64,000 nucleotides of DNA, from contig NZ_JAETZZ010000014.1 in the NCBI RefSeq assembly GCF_022627325.1, forward strand, positions 62,001 to 126,000, in the 5' to 3' direction. How positions within the stretch are numbered: the first letter of the stretch is position 1; every line of letters starts with the position of its first letter. The notes beneath the pieces were generated by a model. It had not been told where the DNA came from. It made no database searches and saw nothing but the letters and a program-made list of their open reading frames with translations. Made by a program: the position numbers and the translations under genes. Of this stretch, positions 44,658 through 52,639 are shown one piece after another. The stretch is from Pseudomonas putida (GTDB taxonomy: Bacteria > Pseudomonadota > Gammaproteobacteria > Pseudomonadales > Pseudomonadaceae).

Positions 44658-45647
44658 TCAAAGGCTTTTCACTACCCCGGGGCGAACCTGCACGGACGCT
44701 GCGCCAATACCATTGCGCAGCGGCTGGCCAAAGGCGTCGAGGCTGACCTCGAAGGTATCGCCCGGGCGAGCCTGAACGCCGTCGGCAAACGACAGCGTGG
44801 CGGTGCCGAAATAGTGCACATGGATATCGCCAGCACGCAGGAACTGGTCGTACTTGAAGTGGTGGAACTCAAGGTTCTCGAAGCTGTGGCACATGTTCTG
44901 CTCACCCGACAGGAACGGCTTGCTCCACAGCACCTGGCCATCGCGCAGGATGCGGCTGGTGCCTTCAAGGTGAGCCGGCAATGCCCCCAGGCGCAGCTCC
45001 GGGCCGAAGCTGCAGGCGCGCAGCTTGGAATGCGCCAGGTACAGGTAGTTGCGCCGCTCCATCACATGGTCGGAAAACTCGTTGCCCAAGGCGTAGCCGA
45101 GGCGGTATGGCGTGGCGTCGGGTCCGATCAGGTACAGCCCGACCAGCTCCGGCTCTTCGCCAGCATCTTCGGCAAAAGCCGGCAGCGGCAGGTCGGCACC
45201 GGGGCGCACGACGATGCCGCCGTCGCCCTTGTAGAACCACTCAGGCTGCGCGCCCTCCTCGCCCGCTGCCGGCCGACCGCCCTCCAGGCCCCACTGGAAC
45301 ATGCGCATGCTGTCGGTGACGGCGCCTTCGGCTTGCTGCTGGTGCATCTTGTCGCGGGTGGCGGCGCTTCCCAGGTGGGTCAGGCCGGTGCCGGTCACCA
45401 GGCAGTGGGCCGGGTCCGGGTGGTCCAGCGGTGGCAGTACGCGGCCTTCGGCCAGCAGGGCCAGGTAGTCATGGCGCTCGCCCAGCCCGGCGGCCCGCAC
45501 CTCGCTGGCCAGGTCACGGCCCGCAGCGATGGCCTGCAGAGCCAGCTCACGGGTGCTGCTGGCGCCCAGTACTTCAAGGGCGTACTCGCCTTCCACCACG
45601 CCCACGTGGCGCGCGCCGGCGGCGGTTTCGAATTGGATCAGTCGCAT
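44658..45647 (-). CDS. FAH-family sugar-acid dehydratase (AraD1-like, 2-keto-3-deoxy-pentonate)
   Basis: 329 residues. N-terminal MRLIQFETAAGARHVGVVEG and C-terminal FAH-fold with LYLIGPDATPYRLGYALGNE, FSDHVMERRNYLYLAHSKLR and the metal site near GLYLIGPD/GNEFSDH. AraD1-type enzymes turn 2-keto-3-deoxy-L-arabinonate or -D-xylonate into alpha-ketoglutarate semialdehyde. The neighbours (IlvD/EDD dehydratase and KGSADH) are exactly the steps before and after. Confidence 0.82.
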   Translation of the reverse strand: MRLIQFETAAGARHVGVVEGEYALEVLGASSTRELALQAIAAGRDLASEVRAAGLGERHDYLALLAEGRVLPPLDHPDPAHCLVTGTGLTHLGSAATRDKMHQQQAEGAVTDSMRMFQWGLEGGRPAAGEEGAQPEWFYKGDGGIVVRPGADLPLPAFAEDAGEEPELVGLYLIGPDATPYRLGYALGNEFSDHVMERRNYLYLAHSKLRACSFGPELRLGALPAHLEGTSRILRDGQVLWSKPFLSGEQNMCHSFENLEFHHFKYDQFLRAGDIHVHYFGTATLSFADGVQARPGDTFEVSLDAFGQPLRNGIGAASVQVRPGVVKSL

Positions 45648-45675
45648 GCTTGTGCTCGCTTGTCGGTTGCTAAGG

Positions 45676-46983
45676 TTAGCGGGAGGCTTCGGCCGCCCGT
45701 GAGGAAGCCAGGCGCTGGCGGCGCTCCAGGCGGTTGTAGACCACGCCCGTGAGCAGCACCCCGCACAGCATCACCAGCGCCAGGAAGTACAGGCCCGACG
45801 ACAGCTGCCCGGTGTACTCCTTCAGCGCGCCGATGCCGAACGGGCCCAGGTAGCCGCCGAGGTTGCCGATCGAGTTGATCAAGGCGATGCCCGCAGCAGC
45901 GCTGGCACCGGAGAAGAACCGCCCCGGCAGCGTCCAGAAGATGGCCGTGCAGGAGAACAGCGCGAACGCCACCAGGCACAGCGCGGCCAACTGCAGCACC
46001 GGCACCGTCAGCCAGGCGCTGAAGAACAGGCCGATTGCACCCAAGGCGTAAAGCAGGCCCAGATGGCCATAGCGGTCGTTCAGGCGGTCGGAGCTACGCG
46101 GCACGATCAGCAGCCCGATGATGCCGAACAGGTAGGGCACCGCCGAGACGAAACCGGTGACCAGGTCACTGCCGCCAAACTGGTGGATCAGCGTTGGCAG
46201 CCAAAGGCCCAGGCCATAGATGCTCAGGGTCATCGGCAGGTAGAACAGCGCCAGCAACAGGACCCGGCTGTCTTTCAGGGCATGCAGCGGGTTGCCATGG
46301 CGGGTCTGGCCGAACTCGCGCAGGTCGTTGGCCAACTGCTCTTGCAACCAGTTGCGTTGCTCGTCGCTGAGCCAGCGCACCTTGGCAGGGCCGTCCGGCA
46401 GCAGGCGTAAAGTGGGCCAGGCCAGCAGCATTGCCGGGGTGCCGATACAGATGAACAACCACTGCCAGCCATGCAGGCCATAACTGCCCTCAAGCCCCAG
46501 CAGCGCGCCCGAAAGCGGCCCGGTGATCAGCATGGCAAGCGGCTGCGAGAGAATGAAGAAACCGAGGATTTTGCCGCGATGGCGCACCGGGTACCACTGG
46601 GTGATGTAGTACAGCACCCCCGGGAAGAAGCCCGCCTCGGCGGCCCCCAGCAAGAAGCGCATCACGTAGAAACCGTTGGGCCCGGTGACGAACGCCATGC
46701 CTACGGTAATCGCGCCCCAGGTCACCAGGATGCGGGCGAACCAGCGACGCGCGCCGAAGCGGTCGAGCAACAGGTTGCTCGGCACTTCGAAAAGAAAATA
46801 ACCGATGAAGAATAGCCCGGCGCCAAGGCCATAGGCCGCGTCACCCAGGCCAATGTCGGCGCCCATGTGCAGCTTGGCAAAGCCTACTGCCGAACGATCG
46901 ACATAGGCCACCAGGTAAAGCAGAACCAGAAAAGGGATGAGTTTCAGTGTGATCAGGCGGACGAGCCGCTGCTCCTGAATCAT
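45676..46983 (-). CDS. MFS transporter, anion:cation symporter type (sugar acid)
   Basis: 435 residues from ATG 46983, preceded by GGAGAC at 7 nt. Twelve membrane segments; VAYVDRSAVGFAKLHMGADI in helix 1, DRFGARRW in loop 2-3, and GEAGFFPG-like GAAEAGFFPGVLYYITQW in helix 4 mark the ACS/tartrate-glucarate group. Imports hexuronate or pentonate-like acids. First gene of the minus-strand unit, divergent from the dehydratase. Confidence 0.85.
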   Translation of the reverse strand: MIQEQRLVRLITLKLIPFLVLLYLVAYVDRSAVGFAKLHMGADIGLGDAAYGLGAGLFFIGYFLFEVPSNLLLDRFGARRWFARILVTWGAITVGMAFVTGPNGFYVMRFLLGAAEAGFFPGVLYYITQWYPVRHRGKILGFFILSQPLAMLITGPLSGALLGLEGSYGLHGWQWLFICIGTPAMLLAWPTLRLLPDGPAKVRWLSDEQRNWLQEQLANDLREFGQTRHGNPLHALKDSRVLLLALFYLPMTLSIYGLGLWLPTLIHQFGGSDLVTGFVSAVPYLFGIIGLLIVPRSSDRLNDRYGHLGLLYALGAIGLFFSAWLTVPVLQLAALCLVAFALFSCTAIFWTLPGRFFSGASAAAGIALINSIGNLGGYLGPFGIGALKEYTGQLSSGLYFLALVMLCGVLLTGVVYNRLERRQRLASSRAAEASR

Positions 46984-47067
46984 GGCGATGTCTCCAATTG
47001 TTCTTGTAATGGGCACAGCACCTGGCCGGGGCTTTTTGGCAGACCGCTAACCTGGCAAATCGATCAT

Positions 47068-47080
47068 ATAGTATTACTAT
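47068..47080. promoter_or_regulatory. GntR (FadR-type) operator, copy 1
   Basis: ATAGTA-T-TACTAT, containing TAGTATTACTA, which fits the FadR-subfamily consensus TNGT-N3-ACNA. Located 85 bp upstream of the MFS start in the divergent region. Its centre is 74 bp (about seven helical turns) from copy 2. Confidence 0.65.
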
Positions 47081-47142
47081 TTAAAACAACAACCCTTCAC
47101 AGACGCCTTTTCAGCCGGTAGAGTCAGCACAACAACGACAAA

Positions 47143-47153
47143 TAGTAATACTA
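47143..47153. promoter_or_regulatory. GntR (FadR-type) operator, copy 2
   Basis: TAGTAATACTA inside AATAGTAATACTAAT, the same TNGT-N3-ACNA pattern, 16 bp before the dehydratase ATG. The downstream GntR gene is the obvious regulator. A protein here would block dehydratase transcription directly. Confidence 0.65.
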
Positions 47154-47169
47154 ATTAGGTGTTCCGCTT

Positions 47170-48903
47170 ATGTCTGACAACAACCGCCCCCTGCGCTCCG
47201 CCCAATGGTTTGGTACCGCCGACAAAAACGGCTTCATGTACCGCAGCTGGATGAAGAACCAAGGCATCCCGGACCACGAATTCCAGGGCAAGCCGATCAT
47301 CGGCATCTGCAACACCTGGTCGGAGCTGACCCCGTGCAACGCCCACTTCCGCAAGATTGCCGAGCACGTCAAAAAAGGCGTGCTGGAGGCGGGTGGCTTC
47401 CCGGTGGAGTTCCCGGTGTTTTCCAGCGGCGAGTCCAACCTGCGCCCCACCGCCATGCTGACGCGCAACCTGGCGAGCATGGATGTGGAAGAAGCGATCC
47501 GTGGCAACCCGGTGGACGCCGTGGTGCTACTGACCGGCTGCGACAAGACCACCCCGGCACTGCTGATGGGCGCCGCCAGCTGCGACGTGCCAGCGATCGT
47601 GGTCACCGGTGGGCCGATGCTCAACGGCAAGCACAAAGGCAAGGACATTGGCGCCGGCACCATCGTCTGGCAGATGCACGAGGCCTATAAGGCCGGCCAG
47701 ATCGACCTCAACGAATTCCTCTCCGCCGAAGCCGGCATGTCGCGCTCAGCGGGCACCTGCAACACCATGGGCACCGCGTCGACCATGGCCTGCATGGCCG
47801 AAGCGCTGGGCACCTCGCTGCCGCACAACGCCGCCATCCCCGCGGTGGATGCCCGCCGCTACGTACTGGCCCACCTGTCGGGCATGCGCATTGTCGACAT
47901 GGTCCGCGAAGACCTGCGTTTGTCGAAGATCCTCACCCGCGAAGCCTTCGAGAACGCCATCCGCGTCAACGCCGCCATCGGTGGTTCGACCAACGCCGTG
48001 ATCCACCTCAAGGCCATTGCCGGGCGCATTGGCGTAGACCTGCAACTGGAAGACTGGACCCGCGTCGGCCGCGGCACACCGACCTTGGTCGACTTGCAAC
48101 CCTCGGGCCGCTTCCTGATGGAAGAGTTCTACTACGCCGGCGGCCTGCCCGCAGTCATCCGCCGCCTGGGCGAGCACGGCCTGCTGCCCAACCCCACTGC
48201 ATTGACCGCCAACGGCAAAAGCCTGTGGGACAACTGCCTGGCCGCGCCGCTGTATGACGAAGAAGTCATCCGCCCGCTCGATAAACCACTGGTAGCCGAT
48301 GGCGGCATCTGCATCCTGCGCGGCAACCTGGCGCCCAAAGGCGCGGTGCTCAAGCCCTCAGCGGCCACCCCGGCGCTGATGCAGCACCGCGGCCGCGCCG
48401 TGGTGTTCGAGAACTTCGAGGACTACAAAGCACGCATCAACGACCCCGAGTTGGATGTGGACGCCAATTCGGTGCTGGTGATGAAGTACTGCGGGCCCAA
48501 GGGCTACCCGGGCATGGCCGAGGTGGGCAACATGGGCCTGCCGGCCAAGCTGCTGGCCCAGGGCGTGACCGACATGGTGCGCATTTCCGACGCCCGCATG
48601 AGTGGTACTGCCTACGGCACCGTGGTGCTGCACGTGGCACCCGAGGCTGCTGCGGGCGGGCCATTGGCAGCCGTACGCGAAGGTGACTGGATCGAGCTGG
48701 ACTGCAAGGAAGGCCGGCTGCACCTGGACATCAGCGCCGAAGAACTGGCTGGCCGCCTGGCCGACCTGCAAGCGCCACCCCAGCTGATCAGTGGTGGTTA
48801 TGCGAAGCTGTATCTGGACCATGTGATGCAGGCTGACGAAGGTTGCGATTTCGACTTCCTGGTTGGCTGCCGTGGCGCTGCGGTGCCCAAGCATTCGCAC
48901 TGA
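47170..48903 (+). CDS. IlvD/EDD-family pentonate dehydratase (L-arabinonate / D-xylonate type)
   Basis: 577 residues, the size of sugar-acid dehydratases rather than IlvD (about 612). FeS-site Cys in NTWSELTPCNAHFR, TGCDKTTPALLMG and TCNTMGTASTMACM; Mg/Lys segment near VEFPVFSSGES. Removes water from L-arabinonate, D-xylonate or a similar acid to give the 2-keto-3-deoxy acid. First step of the route continued by the two divergent genes. Confidence 0.87.
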   Translation: MSDNNRPLRSAQWFGTADKNGFMYRSWMKNQGIPDHEFQGKPIIGICNTWSELTPCNAHFRKIAEHVKKGVLEAGGFPVEFPVFSSGESNLRPTAMLTRNLASMDVEEAIRGNPVDAVVLLTGCDKTTPALLMGAASCDVPAIVVTGGPMLNGKHKGKDIGAGTIVWQMHEAYKAGQIDLNEFLSAEAGMSRSAGTCNTMGTASTMACMAEALGTSLPHNAAIPAVDARRYVLAHLSGMRIVDMVREDLRLSKILTREAFENAIRVNAAIGGSTNAVIHLKAIAGRIGVDLQLEDWTRVGRGTPTLVDLQPSGRFLMEEFYYAGGLPAVIRRLGEHGLLPNPTALTANGKSLWDNCLAAPLYDEEVIRPLDKPLVADGGICILRGNLAPKGAVLKPSAATPALMQHRGRAVVFENFEDYKARINDPELDVDANSVLVMKYCGPKGYPGMAEVGNMGLPAKLLAQGVTDMVRISDARMSGTAYGTVVLHVAPEAAAGGPLAAVREGDWIELDCKEGRLHLDISAEELAGRLADLQAPPQLISGGYAKLYLDHVMQADEGCDFDFLVGCRGAAVPKHSH

Positions 48904-49084
48904 CCAACCCGCAACACCGCCGCGCAGTAGCGGCGGTGTACCGCTTGAGGGCGAAGCCCGCGCCCTTCACCGCACCACTTCCCGCTGACAGACAAATCAC
49001 CCCGCCCAGCCCCGCCCCACAGGCCGCCCCTCGACCACTAATGCTATGATGCCCACCCCGCTCGAAGGACCTCCCGCGCCCCCC

Positions 49085-49807
49085 ATGAACTATCGCCAGC
49101 CCACCACGCGCAAAAGCATGCACGCCACCCTGGTCCAGGACCTCGGCCTGCAAATCGTATCCGGCCAACTCGCACCCGGGCAAAAGCTGCCCTCCGAGGC
49201 CAGCCTGTGCGAAAGCTACGCGATCAGCCGGCCGGTATTCCGCGAAGCGATGCGCGCCCTGACCGCCAAGGGCCTGGTCGAAGCGCGTCCGCGAGTCGGC
49301 ACGCTGGTGCGGCCCCGCCATGACTGGCACATGCTCGACCCCGATGTGCTGCACTGGCTGATGCAGGCCACCCCACAAAAGGACTTTTTCAATACCCTGT
49401 CCAGCGTGCGCTGGGTCATCGAACCGGCCGCCGCCGCGCTGGCCGCCACCAACGCCACCCCCGAGGATGTCGCGTCGATCGGCGAGGCCTACCAGCGCAT
49501 GGAAGCGGCGCGCACCCATGAAGAGCGCCTGCAACCCGACCTGGACTTCCACGCCCGCATCGCCGACGCCACCCACAACGACCTGCTGGCCTACCTGTGC
49601 AACATGTTGTCGATGGCCCTGCGCGAATCGGTGCGCTATTCCAACCAGCGGCCAAACTTCGACCAACTCGCCCTGCCCCGGCACAAAGCGATTCTCACGG
49701 CTATCCAGAACGGCGACGCACTGGGTGCAAGGCATGCTTCGCTGGTGCAGCTTGAAGATGCGCGTGTGGCGTTGAGCAAGGTGTTGGGGCAAGACCCGAC
49801 TAGCTGA
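49085..49807 (+). CDS. GntR-family (FadR subfamily) regulator of the sugar-acid cluster
   Basis: 240 residues from ATG 49085; two in-frame ATGs at 49046 and 49049 are possible since AAGGAC lies between. Winged helix IVSGQLAPGQKLPSEASLCE, SRPVFREAMRALTAKGLV, then a helical FCD domain with His-rich metal residues (LDFHARIADATHN). Expected to bind the TAGTA-N-TACTA sites before the dehydratase. Ligand probably a 2-keto-3-deoxy acid or pentonate. Confidence 0.85.
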   Translation: MNYRQPTTRKSMHATLVQDLGLQIVSGQLAPGQKLPSEASLCESYAISRPVFREAMRALTAKGLVEARPRVGTLVRPRHDWHMLDPDVLHWLMQATPQKDFFNTLSSVRWVIEPAAAALAATNATPEDVASIGEAYQRMEAARTHEERLQPDLDFHARIADATHNDLLAYLCNMLSMALRESVRYSNQRPNFDQLALPRHKAILTAIQNGDALGARHASLVQLEDARVALSKVLGQDPTS

Positions 49808-49858
49808 GGCAAAGTCTTTCGGCTGCCTGCGCGTTATTTTTTTGAGCAGAACGAACTC

Positions 49859-49879
49859 GTAACGCAGTTCTCGCGTTAC
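49859..49879. promoter_or_regulatory. Inverted repeat at the edge of the phage-like island
   Basis: GTAACGC-AGTTCTC-GCGTTAC, perfect 7-bp arms, with another GCGTTA 30 bp upstream. In the 213-bp gap between the GntR gene and the first small phage-like gene. Could be a terminator for the GntR gene (no T-run) or a repressor site. Nothing else seen in the gap. Confidence 0.35.
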
Positions 49880-50020
49880 GTCATCAAGCTGACGCGGAAA
49901 CAGGGCGCCGAATCTAGATCACGCGCCCGTGCAGCTCTGAAGCAGTCAAAAAAATTGAATCTCGTAGTTGCCTGCTGGGTCAGGAATTATGAACGCAGTA
50001 AATCTGACGAGGTAACAGCA

Positions 50021-50155
50021 ATGACTATCGAAGCAGAGACACTCGCTCAACTTGCCGAAGCCCTTCAAGAGCGCGGCATGACTCTAGTAACAGACGTTGC
50101 ATTTACCAGAGCGCCATACCGACTAAACCACCGCTGGATTTGCACCGTAGAGTAG
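50021..50155 (+). CDS. Small hypothetical protein (44 aa)
   Basis: ATG 50021 with GAGGT 8 nt upstream; ends TAG 50155. Starts MTIEAETLAQLAEALQERGM and ends RLNHRWICTVE: an amphipathic helix followed by a short strand region, like small phage or plasmid accessory proteins. Followed at once by a terminator. Not recognised. The open frame extends upstream but without a ribosome site. Confidence 0.5.
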   Translation: MTIEAETLAQLAEALQERGMTLVTDVAFTRAPYRLNHRWICTVE

Positions 50156-50166
50156 TACTTCTTTTT

Positions 50167-50207
50167 GCCGGCGGCTCGGACTAAGACTCCACCGCCGGCC
50201 CCCTTTT
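50167..50207 (+). terminator. Intrinsic terminator
   Basis: GCCGGCGG (50167-50174) and CCGCCGGC (50192-50199) with a 17-nt loop, followed by CCCCCTTTT. Ends the transcript of the 44-residue gene. Confidence 0.7.
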
Positions 50208-50338
50208 GTAGCCCTTCTGCAACACCACACCTCCCTTCCCTTCACATCGACCGCACTGGTAGGCGCCAGGCCACCTTTCACGGTGGGTTTGGTCATCCGC
50301 GGCTGGCTCCTGGCCGATGCGGTCCTGAGGATCACCAA

Positions 50339-50878
50339 ATGCATAACTGCACTGATACCCAGGCCGTGTGCCGGGGCTGCGGTCTCAAGCTGCGTGGTTC
50401 ACCTTCTTGGAAAGGTGGTCTGGCCTATCACCCTGATCCGAAAGGCGAGGTGAATCGCTGCCGTTACGGGGGTTGGGTCTGCTCGCGGCGCTGTGACATC
50501 AAGGCCTGCGTCGAGCTGGAAGGAACCATGCCCGGCTGTGGCGGCGTGAACAGCTTCGAGCGCCTTACGCACTACGCCAAAGAGCATCACCCGCCATTGG
50601 CCGGAGGCAGCATGAGCGGCTGGATCAAATGCAGCGACAGGCTGCCAGAGGAGATCAAGGCAGACTATTTGATCGTCTGCGAGTCCGGCGAAGTCGCGCT
50701 TTCCGAGTACGTCTACGACGACACCGAAGGCTGGGGGTTCTGGTACGACCCGTACGCGACTCATTGGATGCCCCTACCTTCCCCACCAAGTAGCCCACCA
50801 CCTGGAGGCGACCATGGCCACCCAGCACGACCTCTATGCCGACAGCGCCCAGGCCTTGGATCGTCGTCTCTCTGGTGA
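50339..50878 (+). CDS. Phage-type protein: Cys-rich zinc-binding part fused to DUF551
   Basis: 179 residues from ATG 50339 with GAGG at 9 nt. Residues 1-90 hold CRGCGLKLRG and Cys pairs (VCSRRCDIKAC), a likely zinc ribbon. From residue 92 WIKCSDRLPEE to WMPLPSPP is DUF551, common in phage ninH-like regions. An in-frame ATG at 50612 preceded by GGAGG suggests DUF551 may also be made alone, or that two genes fused by loss of a stop. The last 30 residues overlap the next gene and are low complexity. Confidence 0.7.
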   Translation: MHNCTDTQAVCRGCGLKLRGSPSWKGGLAYHPDPKGEVNRCRYGGWVCSRRCDIKACVELEGTMPGCGGVNSFERLTHYAKEHHPPLAGGSMSGWIKCSDRLPEEIKADYLIVCESGEVALSEYVYDDTEGWGFWYDPYATHWMPLPSPPSSPPPGGDHGHPARPLCRQRPGLGSSSLW

Positions 50879-51062
50879 GCAGGAAGTTCACTGGGCGGAA
50901 GGCATTACGCCACAGCAGGCTGCGGCTAATAACCGGGCTTGGCTCGCCATGATCCGCAAACAAGACAAGAACCAGAAGGCAAGCAGCCGGACGGCGATCG
51001 CGTCAGCACTCGACAAGATGGAAGCCATGAGTGGCACAGGCGCCGCCCGGAGGACAGCATGA
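50814..51062 (+). CDS. Phage-like hypothetical protein (82 aa)
   Basis: ATG with GGAGG 5 nt upstream. Polar, helical (LYADSAQALDRRLSGEQE, NNRAWLAMIRKQDKNQK). Overlaps the previous frame by 65 bp and the next gene by 4 bp (ATGA), the tight packing typical of phage early regions. Function not recognised. Confidence 0.6.
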   Translation: MATQHDLYADSAQALDRRLSGEQEVHWAEGITPQQAAANNRAWLAMIRKQDKNQKASSRTAIASALDKMEAMSGTGAARRTA

Positions 51063-51289
51063 GCAAAGGCACACGCGACGAGGTGGTCGCCATTATCAAC
51101 TCGCGCTTCGATGCTATCAACGCTTCGTTCAGCGATAGCTTGCGCGGCGAGCTGGCTATGGCCATCGATCTGGCCGGCCTTACAGGCGCCATCGGAATCG
51201 ACACGCAGCGGGCCTACACAGAGCGGCTGAATCGGATCATTGAACGCGTTCACCAGCAGTGGATGGAAACGAACGGGAGAGTGGCATGA
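51059..51289 (+). CDS. Phage-like hypothetical protein (76 aa)
   Basis: Begins MSKGTRDEVVAIINSRFDAI and continues with helical AMAIDLAGLTGAIGIDTQRA. Translationally coupled at both ends (4-bp overlaps). Resembles small phage proteins between DUF551 and replication genes. Function unknown. Confidence 0.6.
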   Translation: MSKGTRDEVVAIINSRFDAINASFSDSLRGELAMAIDLAGLTGAIGIDTQRAYTERLNRIIERVHQQWMETNGRVA

Positions 51290-51572
51290 GCACCGCACCG
51301 GTCAAATCGCTGATGGACGAGCAGATCGAGGAAATCAGCGCGCACAACCTGCGCGAAGCCTATCGCCTGGCTGAGCAGCGCGGCTACTTCGGCGCCCCTA
51401 TGGGGAATGCTTCGACCTGACCATCAACGAGTTTGACCCGAAGAAGAGCCTCTTCCTTGGCGCCACTTACGGTATCGAGGCTTTGCTGCTGAACCTATAC
51501 ACCGGAGGGGTGAAGCTCGACTTCGAGGAGATCGCTACCTACGAAGTGCGTTACAGCCAATCCGACTACTGA
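51286..51572 (+). pseudogene. Frameshifted phage-like gene
   Basis: From ATG 51286 the frame reads MSTAPVKSLMDEQIEEISAH to GYFGAPM and stops at 51420 after 44 residues. One base out of frame the sequence continues sensibly: YGECFDLTINEFDPKKSLFL, then to EVRYSQSDY and a stop at 51570-51572. Adding one C in GCGCCCCTATGG (near 51400) restores a 95-residue protein. Either a real decay mutation or a homopolymer base-call error. Confidence 0.65.
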
Positions 51573-51579
51573 CACCCCT

Positions 51580-51611
51580 GCGCTACCCGCCAGCGCCTCT
51601 CCCTCGAACGA
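51580..51611 (+). repeat. Boundary repeat copy 1
   Basis: GCGCTACCCGCCAGCGCCTC then TCCCTCGAACGA, the most diverged of three copies of a 32-34 bp sequence (others at 52112 and 52640). It follows the stop of the frameshifted gene and precedes a terminator. Confidence 0.6.
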
Positions 51612-51614
51612 AAA

Positions 51615-51634
51615 CGCCGCCTGAGAAGGCGGCG
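51615..51634 (-). terminator. Intrinsic terminator of the lipoprotein pair
   Basis: CGCCGCCT-GAGA-AGGCGGCG, with a TTTT run only on the minus strand, so it ends the two minus-strand lipoprotein genes. Confidence 0.75.
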
Positions 51635-51655
51635 CTGACTGACGAAGATCGGACG

Positions 51656-51874
51656 TTACCAGGTCTTCGGCTCTGACTTCTTGTAAGAGCCTCCCGTCAT
51701 GCACTTCTCGACCAGGTCTTCGCGAGCCTTGTTGTCTGGAAGTGTTTTCAGGTAGTCGGGCTGGCAGTGCTCGGTCGTTGGCTCGTAGGCAGCAGTGTCG
51801 AGGGCGTCTTCTTTGCAGCCGGCCAAGCTCATAGCGAGTGCCGCAGCAAGGATTGGGGCAAAGCATGACTTCAC
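51656..51874 (-). CDS. Small lipoprotein (entry-exclusion-like)
   Basis: 72 residues: signal ILAAALAMSLAGC with lipobox LAGC (Cys20), then a short mature part with HCQPDYLKTLPDNKAREDLV and EKCMTGGSY. Two Cys could bridge. The D-Y-L...R-E-D-L-V-E-K-C pattern resembles TrbK/EexN-type entry-exclusion lipoproteins of plasmids and phages, which block superinfection; similarity is only by eye. Overlaps the upstream lipoprotein gene by 4 bp. Confidence 0.6.
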   Translation of the reverse strand: MKSCFAPILAAALAMSLAGCKEDALDTAAYEPTTEHCQPDYLKTLPDNKAREDLVEKCMTGGSYKKSEPKTW

Positions 51875-52041
51875 GGCTTGAACCCCTCGTCCTGGCTTTC
51901 ATCAGGCGGAGTGATGTTCCAGAGATTCTCGCTGGCTTCCTGCTGTGCCTGAGCCTTCTTCTCTTCCTCAGACTCCCAGCATCCGCTGAGGGAAATTGCA
52001 GCAATGGCAACGATGGCTGCGCCTACGATGGTGCGTTTCAT
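51871..52041 (-). CDS. Small lipoprotein (56 aa)
   Basis: ATG 52041 (MKRTIVGAAIVAIAAISLSG-C) with AGGAAGGA upstream; the longer frame lacks a ribosome site. Lipobox LSGC at 18-21, then an acidic helical tail (SEEEKKAQAQQEASENLW) ending DESQDEGFKP. First gene of the lipoprotein pair. Could be a phage moron altering the envelope; unproven. Confidence 0.6.
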   Translation of the reverse strand: MKRTIVGAAIVAIAAISLSGCWESEEEKKAQAQQEASENLWNITPPDESQDEGFKP

Positions 52042-52111
52042 GAGGTTCCTTCCTGTGAAATGGCCGGCTTTTATACCAAAGATCGCAACCCTTCGCAAAA
52101 ACTGACACCGA

Positions 52112-52144
52112 GCGCTGCCCGCCAGCGCCTTCCCCTATTCAACG
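52112..52144 (+). repeat. Boundary repeat copy 2
   Basis: GCGCTGCCCGCCAGCGCCTT then CCCCTATTCAACGA. Nearly identical to copy 3. Lies between the lipoprotein pair and the next minus-strand gene. Confidence 0.65.
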
Positions 52145-52155
52145 AAGGCCTTAGT

Positions 52156-52584
52156 TCATTGCGCGCGATTTCTCTGCTCACTTCGCTTGCGGATATACGA
52201 ACGCATCATCCGGCGCTGAATCCAGCCGATAATAATGACCTGCAGTACAATGCAGAGCACCACGAATGCGGTCCTGGCATATTGGCTCAATGTAAGCTCA
52301 AAGGCCAAAACGCCCCATATGAGCATCAAGCTTCCTTGGAAGAACAGCCCCGTCACAGCAGACAGAAAGGAGTCAACCCAGAACCATCTGTCTGGGAGGA
52401 ATTCCAAGGGGCCCATAGCAAAGAGGGCGATGCCGAAAGGCATACTTAAAACTGTGGGTAGCATGCCCAGGTCACCGTAGCGCAGCAGACTGCACCAAGC
52501 CACGAACCCTAATAAAGATCCGGTACGCCAGCGATTCGTCGTCAGACGTGAAAAAAGAGCCTTCAATCTGTTCCGTCGCACCAT
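52156..52584 (-). CDS. Hypothetical membrane protein (142 aa)
   Basis: ATG 52584 (MVRRNRLKAL) with AGGGA 8 nt upstream. About four hydrophobic segments (LLGFVAWCSLL, MPFGIALFAMGPL, GSLMLIWGVLAFEL, VVLCIVLQVIIIGW) and a basic C-terminus. GC lower than the chromosome, consistent with foreign origin. Family not recognised. Confidence 0.55.
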   Translation of the reverse strand: MVRRNRLKALFSRLTTNRWRTGSLLGFVAWCSLLRYGDLGMLPTVLSMPFGIALFAMGPLEFLPDRWFWVDSFLSAVTGLFFQGSLMLIWGVLAFELTLSQYARTAFVVLCIVLQVIIIGWIQRRMMRSYIRKRSEQRNRAQ

Positions 52585-52639
52585 TACCACTGTCCCTGTT
52601 AGGTAAGCGGCGAAGCATACCAGCAAGAATCACTGCGCG

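Noticed and set aside
49046..49084. Upstream ATGs as start of the GntR gene
   Set aside because: Would add a Pro-rich segment with no conservation; the 49085 start matches the usual family start before the winged helix. Not fully excluded.
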